NCBI GenBank assembly: GCA_900315455.1
Contig: OMZE01000001.1
Span: 62,001 to 126,000 of the forward strand
Length of the DNA stretch: 64,000 nt
Reading direction: 5' to 3'
From: an uncultured Prevotellaceae bacterium
GTDB taxonomy: Bacteria; Bacteroidota; Bacteroidia; Bacteroidales; Bacteroidaceae
Shown here: positions 27,512 to 35,516 of the stretch, one piece after another
Layout of the letters: the number at the start of each line of letters is the position of its first letter
Position numbering within the stretch: position 1 is the stretch's first letter
Translations under genes and position numbers: made by a program
Notes under the pieces: generated by a model
The model's database searches: none
What the model was told of the DNA's origin: nothing
What the model saw: the letters and a program-made list of their open reading frames with translations, nothing else

Positions 27512-29578
27512 ATGACATTACAACAGAAGATAATGAATGCCTTTATAGGCAAAGTGGTAAGAAAAGACCTCGCCTTTCAGGTGAAAGGTGGTCTTCCTGT
27601 ACCAACATACGTACTGGAGTATCTTTTAGGCCAGTACTGTGCCACCGACGATGAGGAAGCCATTGAGATGGGACTGGAGAAAGTGAAATCTGTCATCCAG
27701 AACAATTACGTCCATCGTGCGGAGGCCGAAAGTGTCAAGGGGAAGATACGTGAAGCAGGCCGTTTCCGTGTCATCGATAAAATCTCGGTGACATTGAATG
27801 AGAAGTTAGACGTGTATGAAGCGGAATTTGCCAATCTCGGACTGACGCATGTTCCCATCGGAACACAATATGTGAAGGCCAATCCCAAGTTGCTTTCCGG
27901 CAACGGCGTTTGGTGTATTGTCACCATCGGTTATCTGCAAGGTGAGGACATCAAGGTACGCTGGGACATCCAAACCCTGAAGCCCATCCAAATATCCAAC
28001 ATCGACTTGCAGGAATACATTGAGCAACGGCAGAACTTCACCACGGAGGAATGGTTGGACTTCATGATGCACACGGTGGGACTGAATCCTGAAAACATGA
28101 ACCGAAGGGAAAAATTCATCACTCTGGCTCGTCTTCTCCCTCATGTCGAGAATAACTTCAACTTTGTAGAACTCGGCCCTAAAGGAACTGGCAAGAGCCA
28201 CGTGTTCCAAGAGTTGTCACCATACGGCGTATTGGTCAGTGGTGGTGACGTCACATCCGCCCGTCTGTTCGTCCGAATGTCCGGCAAGCGGGAAGAACTT
28301 GGCTTGGTGGGCTATTGGGATGTGGTGGCATGGGACGAGTTTGAGCAACAGAAAGGTCGCTCTGTGGATGCAGTTCTCATAGATACGATGCAGAATTACT
28401 TGGCCAACAAAGCATTCAACCGTGGCAAGGGCACACATGAGGCCAGTGCCTCGATGGTGTTTGTGGGCAACACCAAGCATACTGTTCCATATATGCTGAA
28501 AAACACCCATCTGTTTGAGTCAATACCCACGTCCTTCATCAAGGGCGCATTCCTTGACCGCATCCATCTATACAATCCAGGATGGGAAATCAGGATGTTG
28601 AAGAAAGATAGTTTCTCCAAAGGATATGGCCTAATCACAGACTATATCGCCGCTGTGCTCCATGAATTGCGCAACCGCGACCTGACATCGATGCTGAAAG
28701 ACTACGCCAAATTTGACGGTTCGCTGTCGGAGCGTGACAGCCTTGCCATCCGCAAGACATTTTCGGGTATGGTGAAACTGCTTTATCCCGATGGTAAGAT
28801 GACTGATGCAGAAGCCTACGAGTTGGTTGATTTCGCAGCAGAGAGCCGCAAGCGTGTGAAAGACCAACTATACGTCATCGATGAGACCTTCAAGGCAGAA
28901 CCAGCCATCTTCAAGTACATCAATTTGAAGACAGGAATGGAAATCCATGTAGAGACTCTGGAGAAAGTAAGCAATGCACTGATTGTTCCAGTAAATGCGC
29001 CATCTCAGCAAAATGCATCGGAAGTAGAGCAGATTGCAAATGAACAATTACCCAGTCCTTCTTCGACTACACAAGAACCCACAAAACGTCCCCGAATTCC
29101 TATCTTGCGTGAGCAAAATCTTTCTTTCCGCATGGGACAAACGGGAGTGACTTACGAGAAACTGTTTGCCTCCTATCTGGCCGACGCAAAGGAAATCATT
29201 GTCGAAGATCCCTATATCCGCACATCATGGCAAGTAAGGAACTTTGCGGAGTTCGTGACTATGCTCATCGACACGAGACCTGTTGATGACCTGAAGATAG
29301 TGCTCTATACCTACGAGGAGGAAGAGAAGACTCCTGAGCTGATTGACAGGTTGGATGACTTGCAGGATGACCTGGTTAACTATGGGATAGAGTTTGAGTA
29401 TCATTTTCGTGATTTTCATGACCGTTGTATCAAGACAGATACAGGCTGGACAATCACACTTGGCCGTGGACTCGACATCTATGAGAAATTCAGTCCCTAT
29501 TCAGTGGCTGCTGCCCGTCAGGACAAGCGTAAATGCAAGGAATTCATGGTAACTTATATGAAAACCAAAAACGCATAA
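27512..29578 (+). CDS. brxL: BREX protein BrxL variant with PLD-like (MIT_C) C-terminus
   Basis: The 688-residue protein has the BrxL N-terminal region and AAA+ core: Walker A GPKGTGKSH near residue 222 and Walker B VVAWDEFEQQ near 272. BrxL forms ring-shaped hexamers on DNA and blocks phage replication. Other BrxL proteins end in a Lon-protease-like domain. Here, after a low-complexity linker (about 500-525), residues 535-685 instead read VTYEKLFASYLADAKEIIVED, PYIRTSWQVRNFAEFV, and HDRCIKTDTGWTITLGRGLD, which resembles the phospholipase-D-like MIT_C domain. No Lon serine-lysine motif is seen. It ends 5 bases before the next gene. Confidence 0.85.
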   Translation: MTLQQKIMNAFIGKVVRKDLAFQVKGGLPVPTYVLEYLLGQYCATDDEEAIEMGLEKVKSVIQNNYVHRAEAESVKGKIREAGRFRVIDKISVTLNEKLDVYEAEFANLGLTHVPIGTQYVKANPKLLSGNGVWCIVTIGYLQGEDIKVRWDIQTLKPIQISNIDLQEYIEQRQNFTTEEWLDFMMHTVGLNPENMNRREKFITLARLLPHVENNFNFVELGPKGTGKSHVFQELSPYGVLVSGGDVTSARLFVRMSGKREELGLVGYWDVVAWDEFEQQKGRSVDAVLIDTMQNYLANKAFNRGKGTHEASASMVFVGNTKHTVPYMLKNTHLFESIPTSFIKGAFLDRIHLYNPGWEIRMLKKDSFSKGYGLITDYIAAVLHELRNRDLTSMLKDYAKFDGSLSERDSLAIRKTFSGMVKLLYPDGKMTDAEAYELVDFAAESRKRVKDQLYVIDETFKAEPAIFKYINLKTGMEIHVETLEKVSNALIVPVNAPSQQNASEVEQIANEQLPSPSSTTQEPTKRPRIPILREQNLSFRMGQTGVTYEKLFASYLADAKEIIVEDPYIRTSWQVRNFAEFVTMLIDTRPVDDLKIVLYTYEEEEKTPELIDRLDDLQDDLVNYGIEFEYHFRDFHDRCIKTDTGWTITLGRGLDIYEKFSPYSVAAARQDKRKCKEFMVTYMKTKNA

Positions 29579-29583
29579 GCATT

Positions 29584-29943
29584 ATGTCAAAACTGAGCAA
29601 AGAAGCATTTGCCATTATGGCAATGTGTGAGGAGACGAAAAAGCCCTTCGGTATTACTGTTGACCCTAGACAGGGATGCTATGCTTTCACATGGGCTTTC
29701 AAAATCAATCCCGACCAAGCCAAGCGTGAGGGATATGACAAGACCAATGTCAGGGGTGCTGTGATGTATGACCCGGAATTCAACGGCTGCCCTTACTGTG
29801 GTTCAAACCAGTTCTATATCTGTAACCGATGCAAGAAGGTGGTTTGCTATCATGGTCAGGAATATGTCACCTGTCCCAATTGCGGCAATTCAAGCAGCCT
29901 GATGCGGGCAGAAGCCGTGGATTTGTCTGGAGGAGGATTCTAA
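29584..29943 (+). CDS. Stand-alone TerY-C-like zinc-ribbon protein
   Basis: The 119-residue protein ends in a cluster of cysteines and a histidine (CPYCGSNQFYICNRCKKVVCYH, then YVTCPNCGN) that looks like the TerY-C double zinc ribbon usually fused to the C-terminus of TerY vWA proteins. The N-terminal 60 residues are small and helical with an unknown role. I use the ATG at 29584, 5 bases after brxL; the longer frame from 29533 would overlap brxL by 46 bases. The kinase, vWA and phosphatase genes follow, so this is probably the split-off zinc module of a TerY-P system. Confidence 0.7.
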   Translation: MSKLSKEAFAIMAMCEETKKPFGITVDPRQGCYAFTWAFKINPDQAKREGYDKTNVRGAVMYDPEFNGCPYCGSNQFYICNRCKKVVCYHGQEYVTCPNCGNSSSLMRAEAVDLSGGGF

Positions 29944-29974
29944 TTGACTATGAACAATTTTTAAATATGCAGTT

Positions 29975-31243
29975 ATGAAAGAACTGAAACCAAAAGAGAA
30001 AGTGAGCCTGACCAACGGCTCAACGGCAACGATTGTCAAGGAACTTGGACGTGGTGGACAAGGAATCGTCTATCTCGTTGAAGTGGGCGGGCAGAAGATG
30101 GCCTTGAAATGGTATCTGTCGAATCCCGGCACATGGTTTTACAAGAACCTTGAAGAGAACATCAGCAAAGGCGCTCCTTCAGATGCCTTCCTCTGGCCGG
30201 AATACCTGACCACAGTGCAGAAAGGATCGTATGGATACATCATGAAGGTGCGTCCCCAAGGTTATTTTGAACTAAGCCATTACCTGTTGGCAAGGGTGCA
30301 GTTCAAGAGCCTTGATGCTATAACCAATGCTGCCATGAAGATTTGTGAGGGATTCATGAAACTTCATCTTTCAGGACTGAGCTATCAGGACCTCAATGAT
30401 GGGAACTTCTTCATCAATCCCGAGACTGGCGACGTGTTGATATGCGACAACGACAACGTGGCTCCAGAGGGAGAAAACTCTGGAATCCTAGGAAAGGCCA
30501 GGTACATGGCTCCAGAAGTGGTGACAGGAAAGGCAATGCCAAGCAAGCAGACTGACCGCTATTCACTTTCAGTGGTTCTTTTCCTGCTCTTCTATGCCAA
30601 CCATCCGTTGGAAGGTGCCCGTGTGTTGGCTTGTCCCTGCATGACGGAGAAATATGAGAAGCAGTTCTATGGCAGTGATGCCATCTTCATCTATGATGAG
30701 AAAAGGGCTGAGAACCGTCCTGTACGTGGCGTACACAACAACGTGCTGAGAAAGTGGCCGGCATTTCCTGCTTTACTGCGTGAAGCTTTCAAGCGTGAGT
30801 TCAGCGAAGAGTGTCTGAAAGAGCCAACAAAGCGAAAATTGGAAAGGCAATGGCAAGGTATCATACAACAATTGAGGGATATGCTTGTTGTGTGTCCGTT
30901 GTGTGGAGGTGAGACTTTTGTTGAAACACCAGATACGCCCAAGTGTATTTCTTGTGGCAAGCCGTTCAAATTGCCTGGCTACCTGAAGTTAAATGACCGA
31001 AAGGTTCTCCTTACTCCTAAGACCAAAGTTTATATCGACTTGGACAACAAACCCGACATTGAGGTGATTTCCGTACCAGGTGACAAATACCCTGTGCAGA
31101 TGAAGAACATCACCGCAGCCAACTGGACCGTGGAGACCCCAAGCGGCAAATTAAGGTCCGTGGAGCCTGGTCAGACAATGCCTGTAAAGAGTGGCCTGAA
31201 GGTTAGCCTTACAGGAGCGGTCAAAGGTGAGATAGTAGAATAA
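29975..31243 (+). CDS. Serine/threonine protein kinase with C-terminal zinc ribbon (TerY-P type)
   Basis: The 422-residue protein has a eukaryotic-like kinase fold at residues 10-290: glycine loop GRGGQGIVY, lysine in MALKWY, catalytic loop YQDLNDGNFF in place of HRDLKPEN, and CDNDNV in place of DFG. The catalytic Asp, Asn and metal Asp are kept, so activity is plausible. A CPLCGG...CISCGK zinc ribbon follows near 307-330, then a beta-rich tail. Kinases of this type form the TerY-P triad with a vWA protein and a PP2C phosphatase, which are the next two genes. It has no membrane segment. Confidence 0.85.
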   Translation: MKELKPKEKVSLTNGSTATIVKELGRGGQGIVYLVEVGGQKMALKWYLSNPGTWFYKNLEENISKGAPSDAFLWPEYLTTVQKGSYGYIMKVRPQGYFELSHYLLARVQFKSLDAITNAAMKICEGFMKLHLSGLSYQDLNDGNFFINPETGDVLICDNDNVAPEGENSGILGKARYMAPEVVTGKAMPSKQTDRYSLSVVLFLLFYANHPLEGARVLACPCMTEKYEKQFYGSDAIFIYDEKRAENRPVRGVHNNVLRKWPAFPALLREAFKREFSEECLKEPTKRKLERQWQGIIQQLRDMLVVCPLCGGETFVETPDTPKCISCGKPFKLPGYLKLNDRKVLLTPKTKVYIDLDNKPDIEVISVPGDKYPVQMKNITAANWTVETPSGKLRSVEPGQTMPVKSGLKVSLTGAVKGEIVE

Positions 31244-31283
31244 TCAAATCTAATCTAATGTATAACTTATAAAATCCAAAATT

Positions 31284-32036
31284 ATGGGACTGTTAGACAA
31301 TGAAAGTATTCCAAGAAGGAAAATGATCCTTTTCTTTGTAATCGACACATCAGGCAGTATGTTAGGTTCAAAGATTGGTAGTGTTAACGATGCTATTGAG
31401 AACGTCTTGCCAATGATTGGTGAGATTTCCGACGAGAATCCGGATGCCGAGATTAATGTGGCAGCCCTGGAGTTCTCCACCGGCACACGCTGGCTGTATG
31501 ACGAACCGAAAGATGCCAAGGAGTTCATCTGGCAGAAAGTGGAGGCAGACGGTCTTACCTCTCTTGGAGAGGCTTGCCTTGAACTGCACAAGAAACTGTC
31601 TCGAAATGGTGGATTCATGCCGACATCAACTGGAAGCGGCTATTATGCACCGGCAATCATCCTCTTGTCAGACGGAGGCCCGACTGACAACTTCGAGGGT
31701 GGTTTGAAAGTGCTTCAGGGAAACAGCTGGTACAAAAGTGCAATCAAGGTGGCCATCGCCATCGGCGACGATGCCGACAAGAATGTGCTGAAGCAATTCA
31801 CTGGTTCTTCCGAAGCAGTCATTACCGTGCATAATATCGATGCTTTGAAGGCAATGATTCGCATCATAGCCATCACATCCTCTCAGATTGGCAGTAAGAG
31901 TTCAACCGCAACTGATTCCACTAAGCAAGATCAGGTTGTGGATGAAATCAACAAACAGGCCGCCGATGTGGATGGAGCTGAGACTGCCGCCGCACCAAAG
32001 CCTGCTGCCGGAGACTCATACGACGAGTGGGATTAA
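31284..32036 (+). CDS. terY: vWA-domain protein, TerY-like
   Basis: The 250-residue protein is a von Willebrand factor A domain with an intact metal site: DTSGSM near residue 19, the threonine in DGLTSLGEA near 94, and LSDGGPTDN near 132. TerY-type vWA proteins pair with a kinase and a PP2C phosphatase in stress or defence signalling. The usual C-terminal zinc ribbon is missing and may be supplied by the separate gene at 29584. The last 45 residues are disordered and acidic, ending YDEWD, a possible phosphorylation or docking tail. Confidence 0.85.
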   Translation: MGLLDNESIPRRKMILFFVIDTSGSMLGSKIGSVNDAIENVLPMIGEISDENPDAEINVAALEFSTGTRWLYDEPKDAKEFIWQKVEADGLTSLGEACLELHKKLSRNGGFMPTSTGSGYYAPAIILLSDGGPTDNFEGGLKVLQGNSWYKSAIKVAIAIGDDADKNVLKQFTGSSEAVITVHNIDALKAMIRIIAITSSQIGSKSSTATDSTKQDQVVDEINKQAADVDGAETAAAPKPAAGDSYDEWD

Positions 32037-32053
32037 CATAAGTCCTTCGCAAT

Positions 32054-33322
32054 ATGAAAAGCATATTTCATTATTGCCAGGGAGAAAGCCATAAGTCAAC
32101 AGACAAAGCCTGTCAGGACTGTGCTTATGCGGAAAGCAGCGAAAACCTTTCCATGGCCATTGTATGCGACGGTCATGGAGGTGAGCGCTACTTCCGCAGT
32201 CGATATGGCTCGGAGATGGCAGTTGAAATCACAAGGAAAGCGATATGTGACTTTGTGAACAGTATGGAAGAGTTGTCGCTGACCAAATCCAAACGAGGGG
32301 CAAGGTCAGTATTCGACGGCGAACCTTTCAGGGCATACAGCGCAGCTACTGCAACTGACAGCCAAGTGACCAATAAGGCTCACAGGGCACTGATGTGGCT
32401 CTTTTCTTCCATCATCAGTCAATGGAACGATGCCATTGCCAAGGATGCAAAGGAACGTGACTTGGATGAGTGGGAACTGGAACACGTGGAGCAGAAGTAC
32501 AAAGATGAATTTTTAGCTAAGCGTGAGACAGAGGATGCCACTTTTGAAAAGACTTATGGCTGCACTTTGATGGCTTACGTGCAAACCCCTGAGTATTGGT
32601 TCGCCTTTCACCTCGGGGATGGCAAGTGCGTGTTCATGCAAATAGAAGATGGCAAGCTTGTTTGTAAACAACCCATCCCCTGGGATGACCGTTGCTTCTT
32701 GAACAAGACAACATCCCTCTGTGACTCTCTGGCACTTGAAGAGTTCCGCTATTGCTATCAGGGCAATGGTGAGTTCCCCCGTGCTGTTTTCCTTGGGTCT
32801 GATGGCCTGGATGACTCATACGGTGATGGGGATAATCTTCACAATTTCTACATTGAGGTGTTCAAGATGATTATCAAGAAGGGTGAGGAAGCGACTTTGA
32901 AAGAGTTGCGGAAATCCCTTCCTTTAATCAGCAAGGTCGGCAGCAAGGATGATATGTCGGTGGCATGTGTATATGATGATACAGCTCTCATGGCCACCTT
33001 CAATTATCTGATTGAATGCCAGCAGGCAATGTTGGACGAACAAGCCTATGTTATCAACCAACGAATAAACCTGTTGAAGCAAAAGATAGAGGGATTTGGT
33101 GACCCAGAGAAACTGAGTCAAGGCGAAGCCATCAATCTTGAATATGCCAAAAGGGATTTGGAGAAGGCCCAGGAAAAATCAAAGAAAATCGATTATAAGA
33201 TGCGAAACCTTAAGGGTCAGAAAACAAAATTCCAGAAACAGTATCTATCCGAATCTGACGATAGCAGCGAGAATGAGGAAGACTGCCCTTCTTTGGAGAT
33301 ATTGCCTGAGAACGAAGAATAA
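32054..33322 (+). CDS. PP2C-family protein phosphatase
   Basis: The 422-residue protein has PP2C metal-binding motifs: VCDGHGGERYF near residue 36, LGSDGLDDSY near 252, and SKDDMSVACVYD near 298. It would reverse phosphorylation by the kinase encoded two genes upstream, completing a TerY-P triad. The C-terminal 110 residues are a charged coiled coil ending in an acidic tail (SDDSSENEEDCPS), which is unusual for a minimal PP2C and may mediate complex formation. It starts 17 bases after the vWA gene. Confidence 0.88.
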   Translation: MKSIFHYCQGESHKSTDKACQDCAYAESSENLSMAIVCDGHGGERYFRSRYGSEMAVEITRKAICDFVNSMEELSLTKSKRGARSVFDGEPFRAYSAATATDSQVTNKAHRALMWLFSSIISQWNDAIAKDAKERDLDEWELEHVEQKYKDEFLAKRETEDATFEKTYGCTLMAYVQTPEYWFAFHLGDGKCVFMQIEDGKLVCKQPIPWDDRCFLNKTTSLCDSLALEEFRYCYQGNGEFPRAVFLGSDGLDDSYGDGDNLHNFYIEVFKMIIKKGEEATLKELRKSLPLISKVGSKDDMSVACVYDDTALMATFNYLIECQQAMLDEQAYVINQRINLLKQKIEGFGDPEKLSQGEAINLEYAKRDLEKAQEKSKKIDYKMRNLKGQKTKFQKQYLSESDDSSENEEDCPSLEILPENEE

Positions 33323-33344
33323 CAACAAATAACTGAAAACGGAG

Positions 33345-34445
33345 ATGGGTACTTGCAAGTATTGTGGTAAAGATGCTGGATGGTTCTCACATTCCCATAA
33401 GGAGTGTGAGGAGAAACATTCCAATGGTGTCAAAGAGTTTGAAGCCATTGTCAGCTCTTATTTCACCCAAAGGGCTACTGCGTCCGATGTCCAACAGACA
33501 AGGAACAGATTGACAACAGATTCCTTCCTGAACGAGGAAGACATTTGTGGTGTAGCCGACAGTGAGATTAGGCAATATACTGCAAGTATTCATCGTCCTT
33601 TCTCACCTTCATCCATGAGATTAATGGATGACTTCCTCAATGCAGTCGGTGTGTCATACAGCAAAATCAACAAACAGGGAGCTGTTGATGAGTTTACCAA
33701 GAAACTGCTGAAGGGTTTCATGGTGGAGTATTTCACCGACCAATTGACGCTTCAAAAGGCTCACTCCAGATGTGAGAAAGTGTTGGGAAAGTTTCCCATG
33801 ACTCCATCAAACATAGAGGATGCCTACCTGTATGTGTTGAACAAGGCGGCCACCAATTTCCTGAAAGACGGGTTCTTAAGCGATGACGAGCAGCAGAAGA
33901 TTGATGATTATGTCAGCTATCTGGCTCTGCCTGTCAACAATTTGCCAGCTCAATATCAGAATAGCGAAATCAGCAAGTTGGGGCAGGTTTCTATTCTGAA
34001 GGAAATCCAAAGAGGAATAGTACCCCACACCAATTTGTCAGCACCCATCATCCTCGGCAAGAAAGAAGTGATACTATGGACATACAATGGCGTGAGTCTA
34101 TACCAGGAAAAGATTACCAAGGAATGGGTTGGTCGTAGCGGTGGCTTTAGCTTCCGTGTAATGAAAGGAGTCTATTACCGCACAGGCGGAATGAAAGGCC
34201 ATCCAGTAGAGCATAGTTCCATGGAGTTTAATGGAACTGGTTCGCTATATGTGACCAACAAGAATCTCATATTCTACTCCCAGATGAAGAGTGTCAAGAT
34301 ACCGTTCAACAAGATTGTCGGCATAACCCCTTATTCGGATGGTATCGAGGTGCATAAGGACGGTGCTAATGTGAAACGGATGACCATGCAGGGCTTTGAT
34401 CCTTGGTTTATCATGAATCTTTTGTCGGTCATCAGCAATATATAG
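33345..34445 (+). CDS. Zinc-finger protein with C-terminal PH/GRAM-like domain
   Basis: The 366-residue protein opens with a short cysteine/histidine motif (CKYCGKDAGWFSHSHKECEEKH), probably one zinc site. A helical middle follows, and then a C-terminal region (about 225-365) with alternating strands including GSLYVTNKNLIFYSQMKSVKIPFNKI, which resembles bacterial PH/GRAM-like domains. The role is unknown; such domains bind lipids or proteins. It follows the phosphatase by 22 bases and precedes the FGE-like gene by 3 bases, so it belongs to the same transcript. Confidence 0.55.
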   Translation: MGTCKYCGKDAGWFSHSHKECEEKHSNGVKEFEAIVSSYFTQRATASDVQQTRNRLTTDSFLNEEDICGVADSEIRQYTASIHRPFSPSSMRLMDDFLNAVGVSYSKINKQGAVDEFTKKLLKGFMVEYFTDQLTLQKAHSRCEKVLGKFPMTPSNIEDAYLYVLNKAATNFLKDGFLSDDEQQKIDDYVSYLALPVNNLPAQYQNSEISKLGQVSILKEIQRGIVPHTNLSAPIILGKKEVILWTYNGVSLYQEKITKEWVGRSGGFSFRVMKGVYYRTGGMKGHPVEHSSMEFNGTGSLYVTNKNLIFYSQMKSVKIPFNKIVGITPYSDGIEVHKDGANVKRMTMQGFDPWFIMNLLSVISNI

Positions 34446-34448
34446 CTA

Positions 34449-35513
34449 ATGGAACTATATCGAGCAATACATATCGTACTTGACCAATATGGCAGGGATT
34501 TGGTCGCAGAGGAAAGACTGCTGAATTTCCTCTCGGATTACCATGCCTTTGAATTCAAGGCAACAAGGCGTGTGTTGCAGGCGTTCCTTCAGCTGGGGTA
34601 TGGTGAAAAAGTTTTGGAACTTGACAGGCAGAATGCACCAGACAAGATGTTGAAGATAAGTAACTTTACAATGCAGCTGATGCAAGAGGGATTCCAGAAG
34701 AATCATGTGGCATACGTACTGGGGTGCGTTTGCTATGGTTTGGGGTGGAATGGAGAAATGCCCGAGATGGTCGAAGAAGAACAGACAGCGGACAATGTTG
34801 ACATATATAATGTCACTGTCAACGGCGTGACTTTTGCGATGGTTGGCATTTACGGCGGTTCTTTTGATATTGGCGCGACTCCAGAACAGGGTATGTTTGC
34901 CGCCTTTGACGAGAAGCCATCCATACAGGTGAGTGTCGATGATTTCTATTTGGCCGAAACACCTGTCACGCAAGAGCTGTGGACGGCTGTTATGGGGGAC
35001 AATCCCAGCCATTTCAAAGGAGTCCAGCTTCCTGTTGAGAGAGTGTCATGGGAGGATTGTGATGAGTTTATCCGAAAACTGAGCCTGCTTACAGGCATGA
35101 GATTTAGGCTCCCAACAGAAGCGGAGTGGGAATACGCCGCCCGCGGCGGTCGCCAGTCCACCCACAAAAAATATGCTGGAGCCGATGATGGAACCAAATC
35201 GGATTTTCTATGGTACAAGGAAAACAGCCAGTCGCACAGTCATGAGGTGAAAGAGAAGGAACCCAATGAATTGGGTCTGTACGATATGTGCGGCAATATT
35301 TCTGAATGGTGTAGTGACTGGTATTTCAACTCCTACGCAAACAGCGGCCAGAGGAAGAACCCGAAAGGCCCATCCTCTGGGAACTCAAAAGTCTATCGAG
35401 GAGGTAGTTGGGATGACAAAGCCATGAACTGCCGTGTCAGCAAACGCTTCTGTATGAATCCCATTTACAAGAACAAACTGGTTGGCTTGCGTCTGGCAGC
35501 CACACATCTATAA
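34449..35513 (+). CDS. Shared N-terminal domain fused to FGE-sulfatase (SUMF1)-like domain
   Basis: Residues 1-100 form the helical domain shared with the proteins at 15570 and 38974 (AEERLLNFLSDYHAF, QLGYGEKVLEL, VAYVLGCVCYGLGW). Residues 115-354 are a formylglycine-generating-enzyme-like fold: ETPVTQELWTAVMGDNPSHF, RLPTEAEWEYAARGG, GLYDMCGNISEWCSDW and KVYRGGSWDD. In bacterial conflict systems FGE-like domains often bind ligands or lectin-like targets rather than modify sulfatases. No sulfatase gene is present. The gap to the next gene is 3 bases. Cytoplasmic, no signal peptide. Confidence 0.82.
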   Translation: MELYRAIHIVLDQYGRDLVAEERLLNFLSDYHAFEFKATRRVLQAFLQLGYGEKVLELDRQNAPDKMLKISNFTMQLMQEGFQKNHVAYVLGCVCYGLGWNGEMPEMVEEEQTADNVDIYNVTVNGVTFAMVGIYGGSFDIGATPEQGMFAAFDEKPSIQVSVDDFYLAETPVTQELWTAVMGDNPSHFKGVQLPVERVSWEDCDEFIRKLSLLTGMRFRLPTEAEWEYAARGGRQSTHKKYAGADDGTKSDFLWYKENSQSHSHEVKEKEPNELGLYDMCGNISEWCSDWYFNSYANSGQRKNPKGPSSGNSKVYRGGSWDDKAMNCRVSKRFCMNPIYKNKLVGLRLAATHL

Positions 35514-35516
35514 TAT

